DNA of 64,000 nt from Methanoculleus chikugoensis (GCF_900095385.1 NZ_FMID01000024.1:1-64000); one strand, 5' to 3'. Shown: positions 36,437 through 45,699, numbered from the stretch's first letter. The notes: generated by a model not told the origin, from the letters alone. Made by a program: numbers and translations.

Positions 36437-38202
36437 CGCCGTCCCTCCATGATGATCGCGCCCGACGGACAGATATCGGCGCAGACGCCGCAACCGGCGC
36501 AGAGTTCGGTTATCGTAGCGTTCTTATCGACGAACGCGATCGCCGGGCAGCCGAACGACCGGCAGGCGCCGCAGCCCGTGCACCGCCCGGGGTCGACCGT
36601 GTAGGGTTTGCGCTTGATCCCGCTCCGCCGTGCGGTGATGACGCAGGGCTGCTTTGCGATGACGACCCGGACACCCTTGCGCTCCTTTGCCCTGCGGAGG
36701 GTGTCGAGGAGCACCGGAAGGTCGTAGGGGTCGACCGTCTCGACCCAGGAGACCCCGCACGACCGGCAGATTGCGTCGAGCGATATCGGGGTGCTCTCCT
36801 CGCCCGTGGCCGTCATGCCGGTGTTGGGGTTCGGCTGGTGGCCGGTCATGGCGGTGATCCGGTTGTCCAGGATGACGACGACCATATCGGCGCCGTTGTA
36901 GACGGCGTTTAAGAGTCCCGGTATTCCCGTGTGCAGGAACGTCGAGTCGCCGATGGTCGAGACCACGGGGCGCTCCTCCCCTGACCGGGCGATCCCGCTC
37001 CCGACGGTGATCGAGGCGCCCATGCAGATGGTGGTGTCCACCGCGCCGAGCTGGAGCCCGAGGGTGTAGCACCCGATGTCGCTCGGGAAGATGCCGTCGC
37101 GGAAGACCTTCCGCATCGCGTAGAACGTCGGCCGGTGCATGCACCCGGCGCAGAGGATCGGCGGACGGGGCGGGACTCCCGGGACCGGGGCGGCCGCCGG
37201 GAAGGTCGTCGTGGAGGTTATGCCCGCCTTCTCCAGGGCGGCGGCGACGATCGCCGGGGTGAACTCCCCTTCATACGGGACCGTGCCGTCGATCTTGCCG
37301 AAGACCTCGGTCTTCGTCGCCACCTGCCGGACAACCTCCTCGACGACCGGATCGAGTTCTTCGACGACGAGAATCTTCTCGTGCCGGTCGACGAAGTCCC
37401 GGAGCCACTCCTCGTCGATCGGGTAGGCGCCGACGATCGCGAGCGAGACGTCGTCGCCGAGCACTTCCCGGACGTAGGCGGCCGAGACGCCGCTCGCGAC
37501 GACGGCGGTCCTGCCCCGGACGGTGTGGCGGTTGTAGCCGAGTTCGACCAGCCGCCGTTTGAGGTCCGGCTGTTTTTCGTTCAGTTTCTTGTGCAGCACC
37601 CGGGTATGCGCGGGGATGACCACGTACTGCTTCGGGTCGCGCCGGAACTCGGCGGCCCGGTGCTCGGTGCCGATCTCACCGAGATCGACGTCGCCCTTCG
37701 AGTGGCAGATCCGGGTGGTGGGGCGGAAGATCACCGGCAGACCGAACTCCTCGGAGAGGGCGAAGGCGTCTCGCATCATGTCGTGCGCCTCCTGGACCGA
37801 TGCCGGGTCGAGGCAGGGGAGCCGGGAGAAGTGCGCGTAGCGCCGGGTATCCTGCTCGTTCTGCGAGCTGTGTGCGAAGGGGTCGTCGGCGGTGAGGATG
37901 ACGAACCCGCCGGTCACCCCGGTGTATGCGCTCGTCATCAGGGGATCGGCCGCCACGTTCAGCCCGACATGCTTCATGGTGCAGAGCGCGCGGACCCCGC
38001 ACCAGGCGGCGGCGAGCGCGTTCTCGAAGGCGACCTTCTCGTTCGTGGACCACTCCACGGTGAAGGGCCGCTCCTTCTGCACCCGGAGGACGTCGATCAC
38101 TTCGGAGGACGGCGTTCCGGGATAGCCGCTGGCAAAATCGATGTTTGCCTCCAGGCACGCGTGAGCGATGCCCTCGTTTCCGAGTAGGTACCGTATTGCC
38201 AT
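36433..38202 (-). CDS. iorA: Indolepyruvate oxidoreductase, subunit alpha
   Basis: The thiamine-diphosphate and iron-sulfur subunit (589 residues). The N-terminal pyrimidine-binding domain begins AIRYLLGNEGIAHACLEANI and contains GYPGTPSSEV. The TPP motif is near TIGDSTFLHTGIPGLLNAVY...ILDNRITAMTGHQPNP. The C-terminal tail has two 4Fe-4S ferredoxin clusters (CTGCGACRSFGCP and CAGCGVCADICPSG). The ATG at 38202 is used; a TTG at 38214 is an alternative. Methanogens use this enzyme with arylacetates as a route to aromatic amino acids. Confidence 0.95.
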   Translation of the reverse strand: MAIRYLLGNEGIAHACLEANIDFASGYPGTPSSEVIDVLRVQKERPFTVEWSTNEKVAFENALAAAWCGVRALCTMKHVGLNVAADPLMTSAYTGVTGGFVILTADDPFAHSSQNEQDTRRYAHFSRLPCLDPASVQEAHDMMRDAFALSEEFGLPVIFRPTTRICHSKGDVDLGEIGTEHRAAEFRRDPKQYVVIPAHTRVLHKKLNEKQPDLKRRLVELGYNRHTVRGRTAVVASGVSAAYVREVLGDDVSLAIVGAYPIDEEWLRDFVDRHEKILVVEELDPVVEEVVRQVATKTEVFGKIDGTVPYEGEFTPAIVAAALEKAGITSTTTFPAAAPVPGVPPRPPILCAGCMHRPTFYAMRKVFRDGIFPSDIGCYTLGLQLGAVDTTICMGASITVGSGIARSGEERPVVSTIGDSTFLHTGIPGLLNAVYNGADMVVVILDNRITAMTGHQPNPNTGMTATGEESTPISLDAICRSCGVSWVETVDPYDLPVLLDTLRRAKERKGVRVVIAKQPCVITARRSGIKRKPYTVDPGRCTGCGACRSFGCPAIAFVDKNATITELCAGCGVCADICPSGAIIMEGRR

Positions 38203-38590
38203 TGTTCCACTCAACTGTACTTCTATTGTTGGGTTTCAACATAGCGCTTTGGATGCCTGTCCGGAACAATCCGGTGCCGAAATGCCGGGTATTGCGGGGC
38301 AGTCGCGACGGGCCGTAACCGTTGCATACCATCGTTCTCCGGGGGATGAAGGTGTTCTCTCCCGGAGTTTGATCACGGACGCCTCTTCCTCAGGATATGC
38401 GCATTGCCCGCGGCAGGGGCGGCGATGATCGCAACGCCTCTGCTCGCCCCGATGCAGCCATGCGCGACGGCTTTCGTCCCGGGAGGGCACTCACTCCTGG
38501 ACTGTTGCCCCTGTCGGTTCTTCAGCGATGTCACACTCAGGCGATTCCAGGGCAGGGTCCTTGCACAACCTTTAAATTGAAGATTATACA

Positions 38591-38600
38591 ACATTTATAG
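38591..38600 (+). promoter_or_regulatory. TATA-like box for tRNA-Ile
   Basis: ACATTTATAG, centred about 24 bases before the tRNA, at the end of the gene-free stretch 38203-38619. The rest of that stretch shows no gene. Confidence 0.55.
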
Positions 38601-38619
38601 GCACTACTACAAGTGCGTC

Positions 38620-38692
38620 GGGCCCGTAGCATAGCCGGTGGTGCACCCGGCTGATAACCGGGAGGTCGTGCGTTCGAATCGCACCGGGCCCA
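38620..38692 (+). tRNA. tRNA-Ile (anticodon GAT)
   Basis: The 73-base cloverleaf can be folded by hand. The acceptor stem is GGGCCCG/CGGGCCC with discriminator A. The D arm is GCAT/GTGC, and the anticodon stem CCCGG/CCGGG holds loop CTGATAA, so the anticodon is GAT. The T arm is GTGCG-TTCGAAT-CGCAC. CCA is not encoded. No intron is present. A broken second copy of its 3' half lies 42 bases downstream. Confidence 0.96.
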
Positions 38693-38733
38693 TCGTTTCT
38701 CATTCTAGCTTGTTTTCAGGAGTTGTTCGAACA

Positions 38734-38786
38734 GGTGGTGCACCCGGCTGATAACCGGGTGGTCGTGCGCTCAAATCTCACGGCCT
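38734..38786 (+). pseudogene. Partial tRNA-Ile copy (3' portion)
   Basis: GGTGGTGCACCCGGCTGATA and the following bases repeat the tRNA from within its D loop through the anticodon arm, with few changes, and decay through the T arm. The 5' acceptor strand and a matching 3' strand are absent, so it cannot form a working tRNA. Such partial tRNA copies often mark the far end of an integrated element. No integrase was seen in this window. Confidence 0.75.
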
Positions 38787-38913
38787 CGCTGTCCTCTGTA
38801 CTGTATATCTACTTGGTCTCCTATTCAAAATTCATGCTGTATCCGAGGTTCTCCGGCAATATTCTCTCGTTTAAAATCGCGGGAAACGGGAGGCGATGCA
38901 CGAGCGCACCCGT

Positions 38914-40197
38914 TCAGCTCGAAGCCTGTAGCCGCCGGTAGACGATGTGCTCGAGCAGTAAGACCGTGACGATACCCACAACGAAACCATTCGTGATCAG
39001 CGGGCGGATCATTGCCGGAAATCCTGCGGCGACCTCCGGGGGCAGGAAGGCCACCAGCGTCCCGAGAAGGAGAGGGATGCCGACGATCAGCCCCCCGTCG
39101 AACGTCCCGACCGCCCCGCTCTCCTGCCCGAGCATCAGCCCCGCCGCGATCTGGGCGGCCATGACGTAAGTGAGGACGACGCCGATGACGGGTGCCGGGA
39201 TGCTCTCCAGGTAGCCGATGGCAAGCGGCGATGCGGCCACGAGCCCGAGCCCGACTGCGGCCGGGACGAGGGCGAACCGTGACGCGCACCCGGTGGCGGC
39301 GATGATGCCCGGGGAGAGCGAGAAGTTCACCGGGCCGATAACTCCGGTAACGCCCGCGAGGACGTTCCCGAGGCCGGTGACGGCCACCCCGCGGTTCACC
39401 CGCTCGCCCATTCCGTCGGCTTTGAGCAAACTGCCCACCGACTGGATCGACCCGAGGTCGTTCGTGGCGAGCGCGAGGTAGCAGATCAGGAACGCTGCGA
39501 GCATCCCGGCGTCGGGCACGGCGAGCGGCGCGAGCAGGTTTTCAGGCAGTGCGACGAGGGCGGTATCTGCGGGAGGAGGAGCAACTGCCCCGAAGAGAGC
39601 GATGTAGAGCGGGGTGCCGAGGAGGATCGCCCAGAGCGGCAGGGTTGACTTCCATACCCCTTTGAGAAATCCGTGTGCGGCGAAGAGGGCGAGCGCAAAC
39701 GCGACGGCAAAGAGGAAGGTCTGCGTCGCCGGAACCGTGCCGCCGCCGTCCGTGATGAGATCGAGGATGGTGGGTGCGAGGGTGAACGCGATGAGCATGA
39801 GGACGACCGCGATCACCCGGGGCGTGAAGAGCCTCTGGAGGTGTCCGATGAGGCCGGTCGCCGCAAGTCCGGTGAGGAGGAGCCCGCCGATCACCAGCGA
39901 CGCGTTGATGGCCGGAAACCCTGCATCGAGGCTTGCAAGGATGCCGACCAGGAGCACCGTCGCCGGGCCGAGCACCAGGGGGAGCCTGTGCCCGAGATAC
40001 ACCTGCGTGAGCAGCACCAGGGCAACGAGGAGGAAGAGTCTCTGGAGGTACGGGACGGCCGATCCCCCGGCTTCGAGACCGGCAACCACCCTGCCGGTGA
40101 TGAGGACGAGGGGAACGCTCACTGCGAGCCACTGCAGGCCGAAGATGAGGAGCGATGCCGGCCGCGGCCGGTCGTCGATGCCGTAAGAGAACTCCAT
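38914..40197 (-). CDS. Nucleobase:cation symporter-2 family permease
   Basis: A 427-residue membrane protein with about 12-14 helices, in the NCS2 (uracil/xanthine permease) family. Characteristic blocks are FSYGIDDRPRPASLLIFGLQ at the start and the region ATNDLGSIQSVGSLLKADGM, which resembles the conserved E/D-x-x-G-S-x-x-S segment. GNVLAGVTGVIGPVNFSLSPG follows. The substrate (uracil, xanthine or another base) cannot be fixed by eye. The ATG at 40197 is preferred. It ends close to the broken tRNA copy. Confidence 0.85.
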   Translation of the reverse strand: MEFSYGIDDRPRPASLLIFGLQWLAVSVPLVLITGRVVAGLEAGGSAVPYLQRLFLLVALVLLTQVYLGHRLPLVLGPATVLLVGILASLDAGFPAINASLVIGGLLLTGLAATGLIGHLQRLFTPRVIAVVLMLIAFTLAPTILDLITDGGGTVPATQTFLFAVAFALALFAAHGFLKGVWKSTLPLWAILLGTPLYIALFGAVAPPPADTALVALPENLLAPLAVPDAGMLAAFLICYLALATNDLGSIQSVGSLLKADGMGERVNRGVAVTGLGNVLAGVTGVIGPVNFSLSPGIIAATGCASRFALVPAAVGLGLVAASPLAIGYLESIPAPVIGVVLTYVMAAQIAAGLMLGQESGAVGTFDGGLIVGIPLLLGTLVAFLPPEVAAGFPAMIRPLITNGFVVGIVTVLLLEHIVYRRLQASS

Positions 40198-40369
40198 TGT
40201 AGTGGCTCCCGGCGAAACGACCGGCCCGGGGTAGAGCACGGGGCGTTCCTGCCTATAATGATGATAATCTCCTCTCCGCCTCTATAATTGTTCCCATTTC
40301 GGTGAGAGAAGGTCTGGGCCGGATGGAGGATATGGGCGCGGTTCATCCGGGTGTTTGGCGGTACCTCTT

Positions 40370-40735
40370 TGCAGCCCTTGCCCCTGCTTCTACCCTGTAA
40401 AACTCTCCCGTAGTCACCACCAATTCAGTATATCTGTTGTAACCCCACCCCACCCGGCCTTCGGCCTCCTCACTCACACCTGCGGTGCTTTAACTCCTGC
40501 CGTTCCGGCAGTCGTTCCCCGCCCACGAGGGGCGGGGGCAGTCATGGCGATACCCCCATGAAAGCCGTACCAGGGGAGGTGAGTCATACATTCCCCCTCT
40601 CCGGAGCATATCCCCGGGCAGTGGACCGTGAGGGCATCGCACTTGGGGGGGCCGACGGGGAGGGGGAGCATCCCCCCCTCCCCTGTCTCTGTCGCGTAAG
40701 AGGGATGCCTGTCACTCTCCCTCCTACCCTACAGG
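40370..40735 (+). repeat. Dispersed GC-rich repeat, copy C, split by a mini-hairpin module
   Basis: The gap 40240-40878 carries this copy. The ACCCGGCCTTCGGCCTCCT hairpin is at 40453-40470. The GAGGGGCGGGGGCAGT half with TGGCGATA at 40545 is separated from it by about 43 bases (40471-40513). That insert includes CACC-TGC-GGTG (40477-40487) and TTAACTCC, the mini-hairpin module seen elsewhere. The GTGGACCGTG block and a G-run/C-run hairpin follow (40621-40690). Confidence 0.78.
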
Positions 40736-40878
40736 ATAAGGCTCCGGCGCCATCTCATGGTCGTTTCCGCACAAACCGATGGTTTGATGCCCCGTGGCCG
40801 GGAATTGATCGGTATGCTTTCACCCGGTCATGCGGCTGGATCCCGTATTCGTCCCGGCATCGAGCGGAGGGGGCGGGC

Positions 40879-41811
40879 GTGAACGCCGTCGAGGTCCGGG
40901 GCCTCTCGCGGTCGTTCGACGACCGCGATATCCTCCGCGACGTCTCGTTCACCGTCGGGCACGGCGAGATCTTCGGCTACCTCGGCCCGAACGGCGCCGG
41001 AAAGACCACGACAATCCGGATCCTGCTCGGCCTGCTCGCCCCCGGCGCGGGGAATGTCCGGGTTCTCGGCCGCGACCTCGCCGCCGACGACGATGCGCGG
41101 GCACGAGTCGGGGTGCTCTTCGAGAACAACGGTCTTTCCGATCGGATGAGCGCCGCGGACAACCTGGCCTACTACGCCGGACTCTACGGCGTCGAAGACC
41201 CTGCGGCGAGGATCGACGAACTCCTCGCGCTCGTCGGTCTCGCCGACCGGCGGGACGATCCGGTCGGGACGTTCTCGACCGGCATGAAGCGAAAGCTCGG
41301 GATCGCCCGGGCGATCCTCCACCGTCCCGAGGTCGTCTTCCTCGACGAACCCTCCTCCGGTCTCGACCCCGGCGCGCAGAGGATGGTCCGCGACCTCATC
41401 GTCGAACTCTCCCGCCGGGAGGAGATGACCGTCTTCCTGAACTCCCACCACCTCGACGAGGTCCAGCGCATCTGCTCCACGGTCGCGATCCTCGCCGAGG
41501 GCAGGATCCGCGCCTTCGACTCGGTGGAGAACCTCACCGCGGCATCCGGTCGCCCGGCCGTGACGGTCGCCCTCACCGACCCCGGCGACCGCGCCCGCGC
41601 GTGCGAGACCGTCGGGAGCCTCCCGTTCGTTGCCGGGTGCGACGCAGACGACGACGCCCTCCGATGCACCCTCGCCGATCCGGCTGCGATACCCGACCTC
41701 GTTGCGGCCCTTGTCGGGGCAGGGTTCCGTATCGAGGAGGTCCGCCGGTCGTCGCGGTCGCTTGAGGAGATCTACCTCGAACACGTCGGCCGGGTGGAGG
41801 GTGGGGCATGA
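40879..41811 (+). CDS. ABC transporter ATP-binding protein
   Basis: A 310-residue ATPase of the ABC-2 (drug/antibiotic exporter) type. Walker A is GYLGPNGAGKTTTIRILLG, the signature is TFSTGMKRKLGIARAILH, Walker B is VVFLDEPSSGLDPGAQRM, and the H-loop is SHHLDEVQRIC. A C-terminal extension of about 80 residues follows, as in DrrA-type proteins. The start is GTG at 40879 with a GGAGG ribosome binding site 8 bases upstream; longer frames run into repeat DNA. It overlaps the permease gene by 4 bases. Confidence 0.93.
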   Translation: MNAVEVRGLSRSFDDRDILRDVSFTVGHGEIFGYLGPNGAGKTTTIRILLGLLAPGAGNVRVLGRDLAADDDARARVGVLFENNGLSDRMSAADNLAYYAGLYGVEDPAARIDELLALVGLADRRDDPVGTFSTGMKRKLGIARAILHRPEVVFLDEPSSGLDPGAQRMVRDLIVELSRREEMTVFLNSHHLDEVQRICSTVAILAEGRIRAFDSVENLTAASGRPAVTVALTDPGDRARACETVGSLPFVAGCDADDDALRCTLADPAAIPDLVAALVGAGFRIEEVRRSSRSLEEIYLEHVGRVEGGA

Positions 41812-42509
41812 GCACGCTCTCCGTCATCGCCCGCCGGGAGGTAAGGCTCGCCCTCCGGAACCGGGGCGTCCTCATCACCGCGTTCATCTTCGCTATCTGG
41901 TTCCCGGTCATGACCGCCCTCGGCATCGCCGCGGCAGCCGGTGGAGACGCCGCGGCTGTTGCCGGCGGCATCGCAGCGATCACCCTCCCGGTCGGGGTCT
42001 TCATGGGCTATATCTTCTGCTCCGACGCCTTCCTCCGCGAGAAGCGGGACGGCACCATCGAGACCCTCCTCTGCGCCCCGGTCTCGCTCCAGCGCCTCTG
42101 GGAGGGGAAAGCCCTCGGGGTCGTCGTCCCGGCGTACCTGACGACCCTCCTCGCGGCCGCGGTGAGCATGGGGGCAGCCTCTGCTCTGGCGGACGCTCCC
42201 ATCGCCGCCGAACCCCTGCTCCTCCTCCACCTCGCGGCCGTCGTCCCGGTCTGGATCGCCGCCGCGGCCGGGCTCATCGGCGCGGCCCAGCTCGCGCTCG
42301 GGATGCGGGAGAACCAGATCCTCGGGTTCGCCTTCATATTCGGGTTCATCTTCCTGATCGGCGGGATCCAGGCCGTCGTATCCGGCGGGTCGGGAATCTC
42401 GGCGACGGCGGAGGCGGTCCTCGCGGTCGTGGGCCTGGCGCTCCTCGCCCTCGCCCGCTTCATCGCCGGAAAGGTGACAAAGGAGCGGATCGTCAGGACG
42501 ATCCCGTGA
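41808..42509 (+). CDS. ABC-2 type transporter permease
   Basis: A 233-residue membrane partner of the upstream ATPase with six predicted helices. It starts TLSVIARREVRLALRNRGVL, then a first helix, a second block with a cytoplasmic FCSDAFLREKRDGTIETLLC, and alanine-rich helices to the end. The REKRxGTIExLL motif is usual for ABC-2 permeases. The cargo is unknown. The next gene, an HTH-PAS sensor, follows after 130 bases and might regulate it. Confidence 0.88.
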   Translation: MSTLSVIARREVRLALRNRGVLITAFIFAIWFPVMTALGIAAAAGGDAAAVAGGIAAITLPVGVFMGYIFCSDAFLREKRDGTIETLLCAPVSLQRLWEGKALGVVVPAYLTTLLAAAVSMGAASALADAPIAAEPLLLLHLAAVVPVWIAAAAGLIGAAQLALGMRENQILGFAFIFGFIFLIGGIQAVVSGGSGISATAEAVLAVVGLALLALARFIAGKVTKERIVRTIP

Positions 42510-42642
42510 GGTGTGAGAGTGGAAGAGCGGCGGTTGCCGAATCCGGGCAGGCAGCGCTCGATCGGCGATCGCGCTGCTCCGGATGGGGAAACAGGAAGAT
42601 ATACCTGGGGATGCACCTCCCCGCTCTCGCCCCGACAGAAGT

Positions 42643-44214
42643 ATGATGTATCGGTGCAGCAAGGATGCACCTGTTATGCAGGAGGAACACGATCTCCCGA
42701 ACCGCATCCTTCGTGCTCTCCGGTTCCGGCCGAAGGGCATGACCATCACCGACGTGGCGAAACAGCTCGGTGTCACCCGGAACTCGGTCTCGAAGCACCT
42801 CGAGATCCTCCAGATCGCCGGCAAAGTCGACGTCCGCAGCATCGGCAACGCAAAACTCTACTCCCTCGCCCAGCGCGTCCCGATCTCCGCCTTCCTCTGC
42901 TTCACGAAGAACCTGATCATCATCCTGGATAACGAGCAGCGGATCGTCCAGGTCAACGACCAGTGCCAGAAAGCCCTCAAACGCTCGAAGGACGAGCTTA
43001 TTGGCCTGACGCTGGAGGAGGCCGCTCTTCCGGTCGTCTCTTCGCCGGAGGCGATCGCCGTCATCGAAGGCCTGGAACGCGAGCAGGTGATGACCGATCT
43101 CCGGTACCAGCGGGACGAGGGGGGAGACCTCTTCTACCAGATGCAGGCGATCCCGACGACGTTTGAGGACGGGGAGAAGGGGTGCACCCTCGTCCTCGAG
43201 GATATCACCGAGCGAAAGCGGTATACCCGGAACATGGAGTTCCTCGCCAGGACGGCGATGGAACTCGTCGATATGCCGGCGGAGGCGGATATCTACCAGT
43301 ACATCGCCGAGACAATTGTGAGAGTTGTTCCAAACCCACGATGTTACGTGCATTCCTATGACGAGGCCAAACAGGAGTTCTTTATACGTGCGATGACTCC
43401 CGATAGCATTCGGAACGGGGTGAAGGAGATCATAGGAAAGGATCCCGTCGGCATGACCTTTCCCGTCCGCGGGGTCTTTTACTCTGCCCCATTCAATGAG
43501 TCCCCGTCGACGTTCTTCGCCATGAGGGAGATGCACTTTTGTCCCTATTTTGAGGATGAAGAGTTGTCGTTTGCCGATGCGTGCCTGCATGTATTTCCCG
43601 AAGATACCTATGAGACGCTCCAGCAGAGGTTTGAGATCGCGAAGATATACCTCACCGGGCTGGTGTGGCAGGAACAACTCTTCGGTCTGGTCGGGATCTG
43701 TATGGGGCCCGAAGAAGTGCTCGAAGATAAGCCTGCAATCGAGTCCTTCCTCCGCCAGGCTTCGATCGCCCTCGCCCGGCGTCAGACCGAGGATCGCCTC
43801 CGCCGGAGCGAAGCACGGTTCCGGGACCTGGTCGACTCGTCACCGATTCCATCGGCCGTCATCGAGAGCGACGGGCACTATGCCTACATCAATCGGGCAT
43901 TCACCAACCTCTTCGGGTATACGCTCGTGGATATCCCCACCGGGAGAGACTGGTTCCGGCTCGCGTTCCCCGATCCCGCGCGCCGGCGGGAGGCGATCGC
44001 CGCCTGGAAGGCGGACCGGGAACTGGCCGGCCCCTGCCGGCCCCGTCCGCGGACGTTCTCCGTCCGGTGCCTGGACGGGACTGAAAAGGTGATCCTCTTT
44101 CGGCCGGTCGAACTCTCGGACGGGACGGAGTATGTCACCTACGAGGACGTCACCGAGGAGCGCCGGGCGTATGGTATGCTGCTTGGCGAGATAGCGGGAC
44201 TGCGAAAGAAGTAG
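42643..44214 (+). CDS. HTH-PAS-GAF-PAS one-component sensor-regulator
   Basis: A 523-residue soluble protein. It has an N-terminal winged helix (DLPNRILRALRFRPKGMTIT, DVAKQLGVTRNSVSKHLEIL) and a first PAS domain (LIIILDNEQRIVQVNDQCQK). The middle is GAF-like, about residues 220-390. A second PAS domain follows (FRDLVDSSPIPSAVIESDGH). No histidine kinase, cyclase or other output domain is present, so DNA binding is probably the output. A TATA-like GATATACC at 42597 precedes the ATG at 42643; an ATG at 42676 is the alternative. The base composition in the GAF part (43310-43640) is lower in GC than the rest. Confidence 0.85.
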   Translation: MMYRCSKDAPVMQEEHDLPNRILRALRFRPKGMTITDVAKQLGVTRNSVSKHLEILQIAGKVDVRSIGNAKLYSLAQRVPISAFLCFTKNLIIILDNEQRIVQVNDQCQKALKRSKDELIGLTLEEAALPVVSSPEAIAVIEGLEREQVMTDLRYQRDEGGDLFYQMQAIPTTFEDGEKGCTLVLEDITERKRYTRNMEFLARTAMELVDMPAEADIYQYIAETIVRVVPNPRCYVHSYDEAKQEFFIRAMTPDSIRNGVKEIIGKDPVGMTFPVRGVFYSAPFNESPSTFFAMREMHFCPYFEDEELSFADACLHVFPEDTYETLQQRFEIAKIYLTGLVWQEQLFGLVGICMGPEEVLEDKPAIESFLRQASIALARRQTEDRLRRSEARFRDLVDSSPIPSAVIESDGHYAYINRAFTNLFGYTLVDIPTGRDWFRLAFPDPARRREAIAAWKADRELAGPCRPRPRTFSVRCLDGTEKVILFRPVELSDGTEYVTYEDVTEERRAYGMLLGEIAGLRKK

Positions 44215-44260
44215 TTATCCGGCGCCCTGCATCCGCCGGAAAGATTGGTTGCCGGTTTCC

Positions 44261-45538
44261 CTACAGCGTCTCGCTGCCGTAGAGGTAGGGCCTGAGAGCC
44301 TCGGGGATCGTGACCGAACCGTCCTCGTTCTGATAGTTCTCGAGGATCGCCCGGATCGCGCGGGAGGTCGCTATCGCGGTGCTGTTCAGGGTATGCAGGT
44401 AGCGTTTCTCGGTGAACTCGGTCGGGTCGCGCACCTTGATGTTCAGCCTGACCGACTGGTAGGCCGTGCAGTTCGAGCAGGAGACCGCTTCGCGGTAACG
44501 CTCCTCGCGCGGCATCCAGACCTCGAGGTCGTACTTCTTCGCGGCGACCGTCCCGATATCCCCCGTGCAGATCGAGACGACCCGGTAGGGGAGGCCGAGA
44601 CGCTGGAAGACCTCCTCGGCGTTCGCGAGCAGTTCCTCGTGGAGGTCCCAGGACTGTTCGGGCGTCGCGTAGATGAACTGCTCCACCTTGTGGAACTGGT
44701 GGACGCGGAAGAGCCCCTTCGTGTCGAGCCCGTGCGCCCCGATCTCGCGCCGGAAACACGGGCTCAGCCCCGCCAGCCGGAGGGGGAGATCCTTCTCCTC
44801 GAAGATCTCGTCGCTGTACATCGCGGCCATCGGGTGCTCGCTCGTCGCGATCAGGTACTCGTCCTCGTCCTCGATCTTGTACATGACGTTCTCGAAGTCG
44901 GCGAGATCGGTCACGCCCTCGTATGCGGCCCGGTTCATCATGTAGGGAGGGATGATCGGGGTGTATCCGCGCTCGACGAGGATGTCCATCGCAAACCGCT
45001 GGAGCGCCATATCGAGCAGGGCGAGCCTGCCTTTCAGGAAGTAGAACCCGGCCCCGGCTATCTTCGCCGCGCGTTCGAAGTCCGCCCAGTCGTGTTCGAC
45101 GGCGAGAGCGCCGTGGTTCTCCAGGTCGAACGCGGGAAGTTTCGGTTCGCCCCATCGGCGGATCTCGACGTTCTCGGTATCGTCCTTGCCGACGGGCACG
45201 CTCTCGTGGAGGATGTTCGGGAGCCGCATCAGGCGGTACCGTACCGCTTCGGTGAGCGTCTCGCGCTCCGCCTCCGCCTCCTTGATCCGTTCCGGGAGGC
45301 CTGCGGCTTCGGCGAGGAGTTCAGTGATATCGTTCCCTGCCTTCCTCGCCTGGCTGATCTCGCGGGATATGACGTTTCTCCGGTTGCGCAGGTCGCCGGT
45401 CGCCACGGTGAGTTCCCGGGCCCTCCGGTCCATCTCCAGCACCTCGTCGACCCAGGCCAGTTTCTCGGTATCTCCTCTCTTCGTGAGGTCTGCCCGGACG
45501 ATCTCGGGGTGTGCACGAACGAATTTCAACTCAAGCAT
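44261..45538 (-). CDS. serS: Seryl-tRNA synthetase (common bacterial-type)
   Basis: Charges tRNA-Ser. The 425-residue protein has the N-terminal coiled-coil arm (about residues 35-105) and the class II core with motif 2 FRREIGAHGLDTKGLFRVHQF and CSNCTAYQSVRLNIKVRDPT. Motif 3 is LNSTAIATSRAIRAILENYQ. It is the common type, not the rare zinc-dependent methanogen type. The ATG at 45538 fits MLELKFVRAHPEIVRADL; a longer frame from 45694 is rejected. A TATA-like box is at 45571. Confidence 0.95.
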   Translation of the reverse strand: MLELKFVRAHPEIVRADLTKRGDTEKLAWVDEVLEMDRRARELTVATGDLRNRRNVISREISQARKAGNDITELLAEAAGLPERIKEAEAERETLTEAVRYRLMRLPNILHESVPVGKDDTENVEIRRWGEPKLPAFDLENHGALAVEHDWADFERAAKIAGAGFYFLKGRLALLDMALQRFAMDILVERGYTPIIPPYMMNRAAYEGVTDLADFENVMYKIEDEDEYLIATSEHPMAAMYSDEIFEEKDLPLRLAGLSPCFRREIGAHGLDTKGLFRVHQFHKVEQFIYATPEQSWDLHEELLANAEEVFQRLGLPYRVVSICTGDIGTVAAKKYDLEVWMPREERYREAVSCSNCTAYQSVRLNIKVRDPTEFTEKRYLHTLNSTAIATSRAIRAILENYQNEDGSVTIPEALRPYLYGSETL

Positions 45539-45570
45539 GCTGCCTCTCTGTAATACTTTCGTGACGACGG

Positions 45571-45578
45571 TATATGAT
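45571..45578 (-). promoter_or_regulatory. TATA-like box for serS
   Basis: ATCATATA on the minus strand, 33-40 bases before the ATG at 45538. Confidence 0.4.
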
Positions 45579-45666
45579 TCATGTTGCCCCTCATGTAGGA
45601 TGAGTGCCGGGGACTCCGGGGCCGAGCGCCCGGACTGCATCCTGCCGCCCCCCGTCCGAAGCCTAC

Positions 45667-45676
45667 TCTTATAATT
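45667..45676 (+). promoter_or_regulatory. TATA-like box for the 150-residue membrane protein gene
   Basis: CTTATAATT, about 25-33 bases before the ATG at 45700, so the transcript would be nearly leaderless. Confidence 0.5.
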
Positions 45677-45699
45677 TCCGGCGAACCAACTCATCTGGT

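Noticed and set aside
38734-38786. A second functional tRNA-Ile
   Set aside because: No acceptor stem partner and the T arm is decayed.
44261-45538. Rare methanogen-type SerRS
   Set aside because: The N-terminal coiled-coil arm and common motif 2 and 3 blocks match the widespread type.
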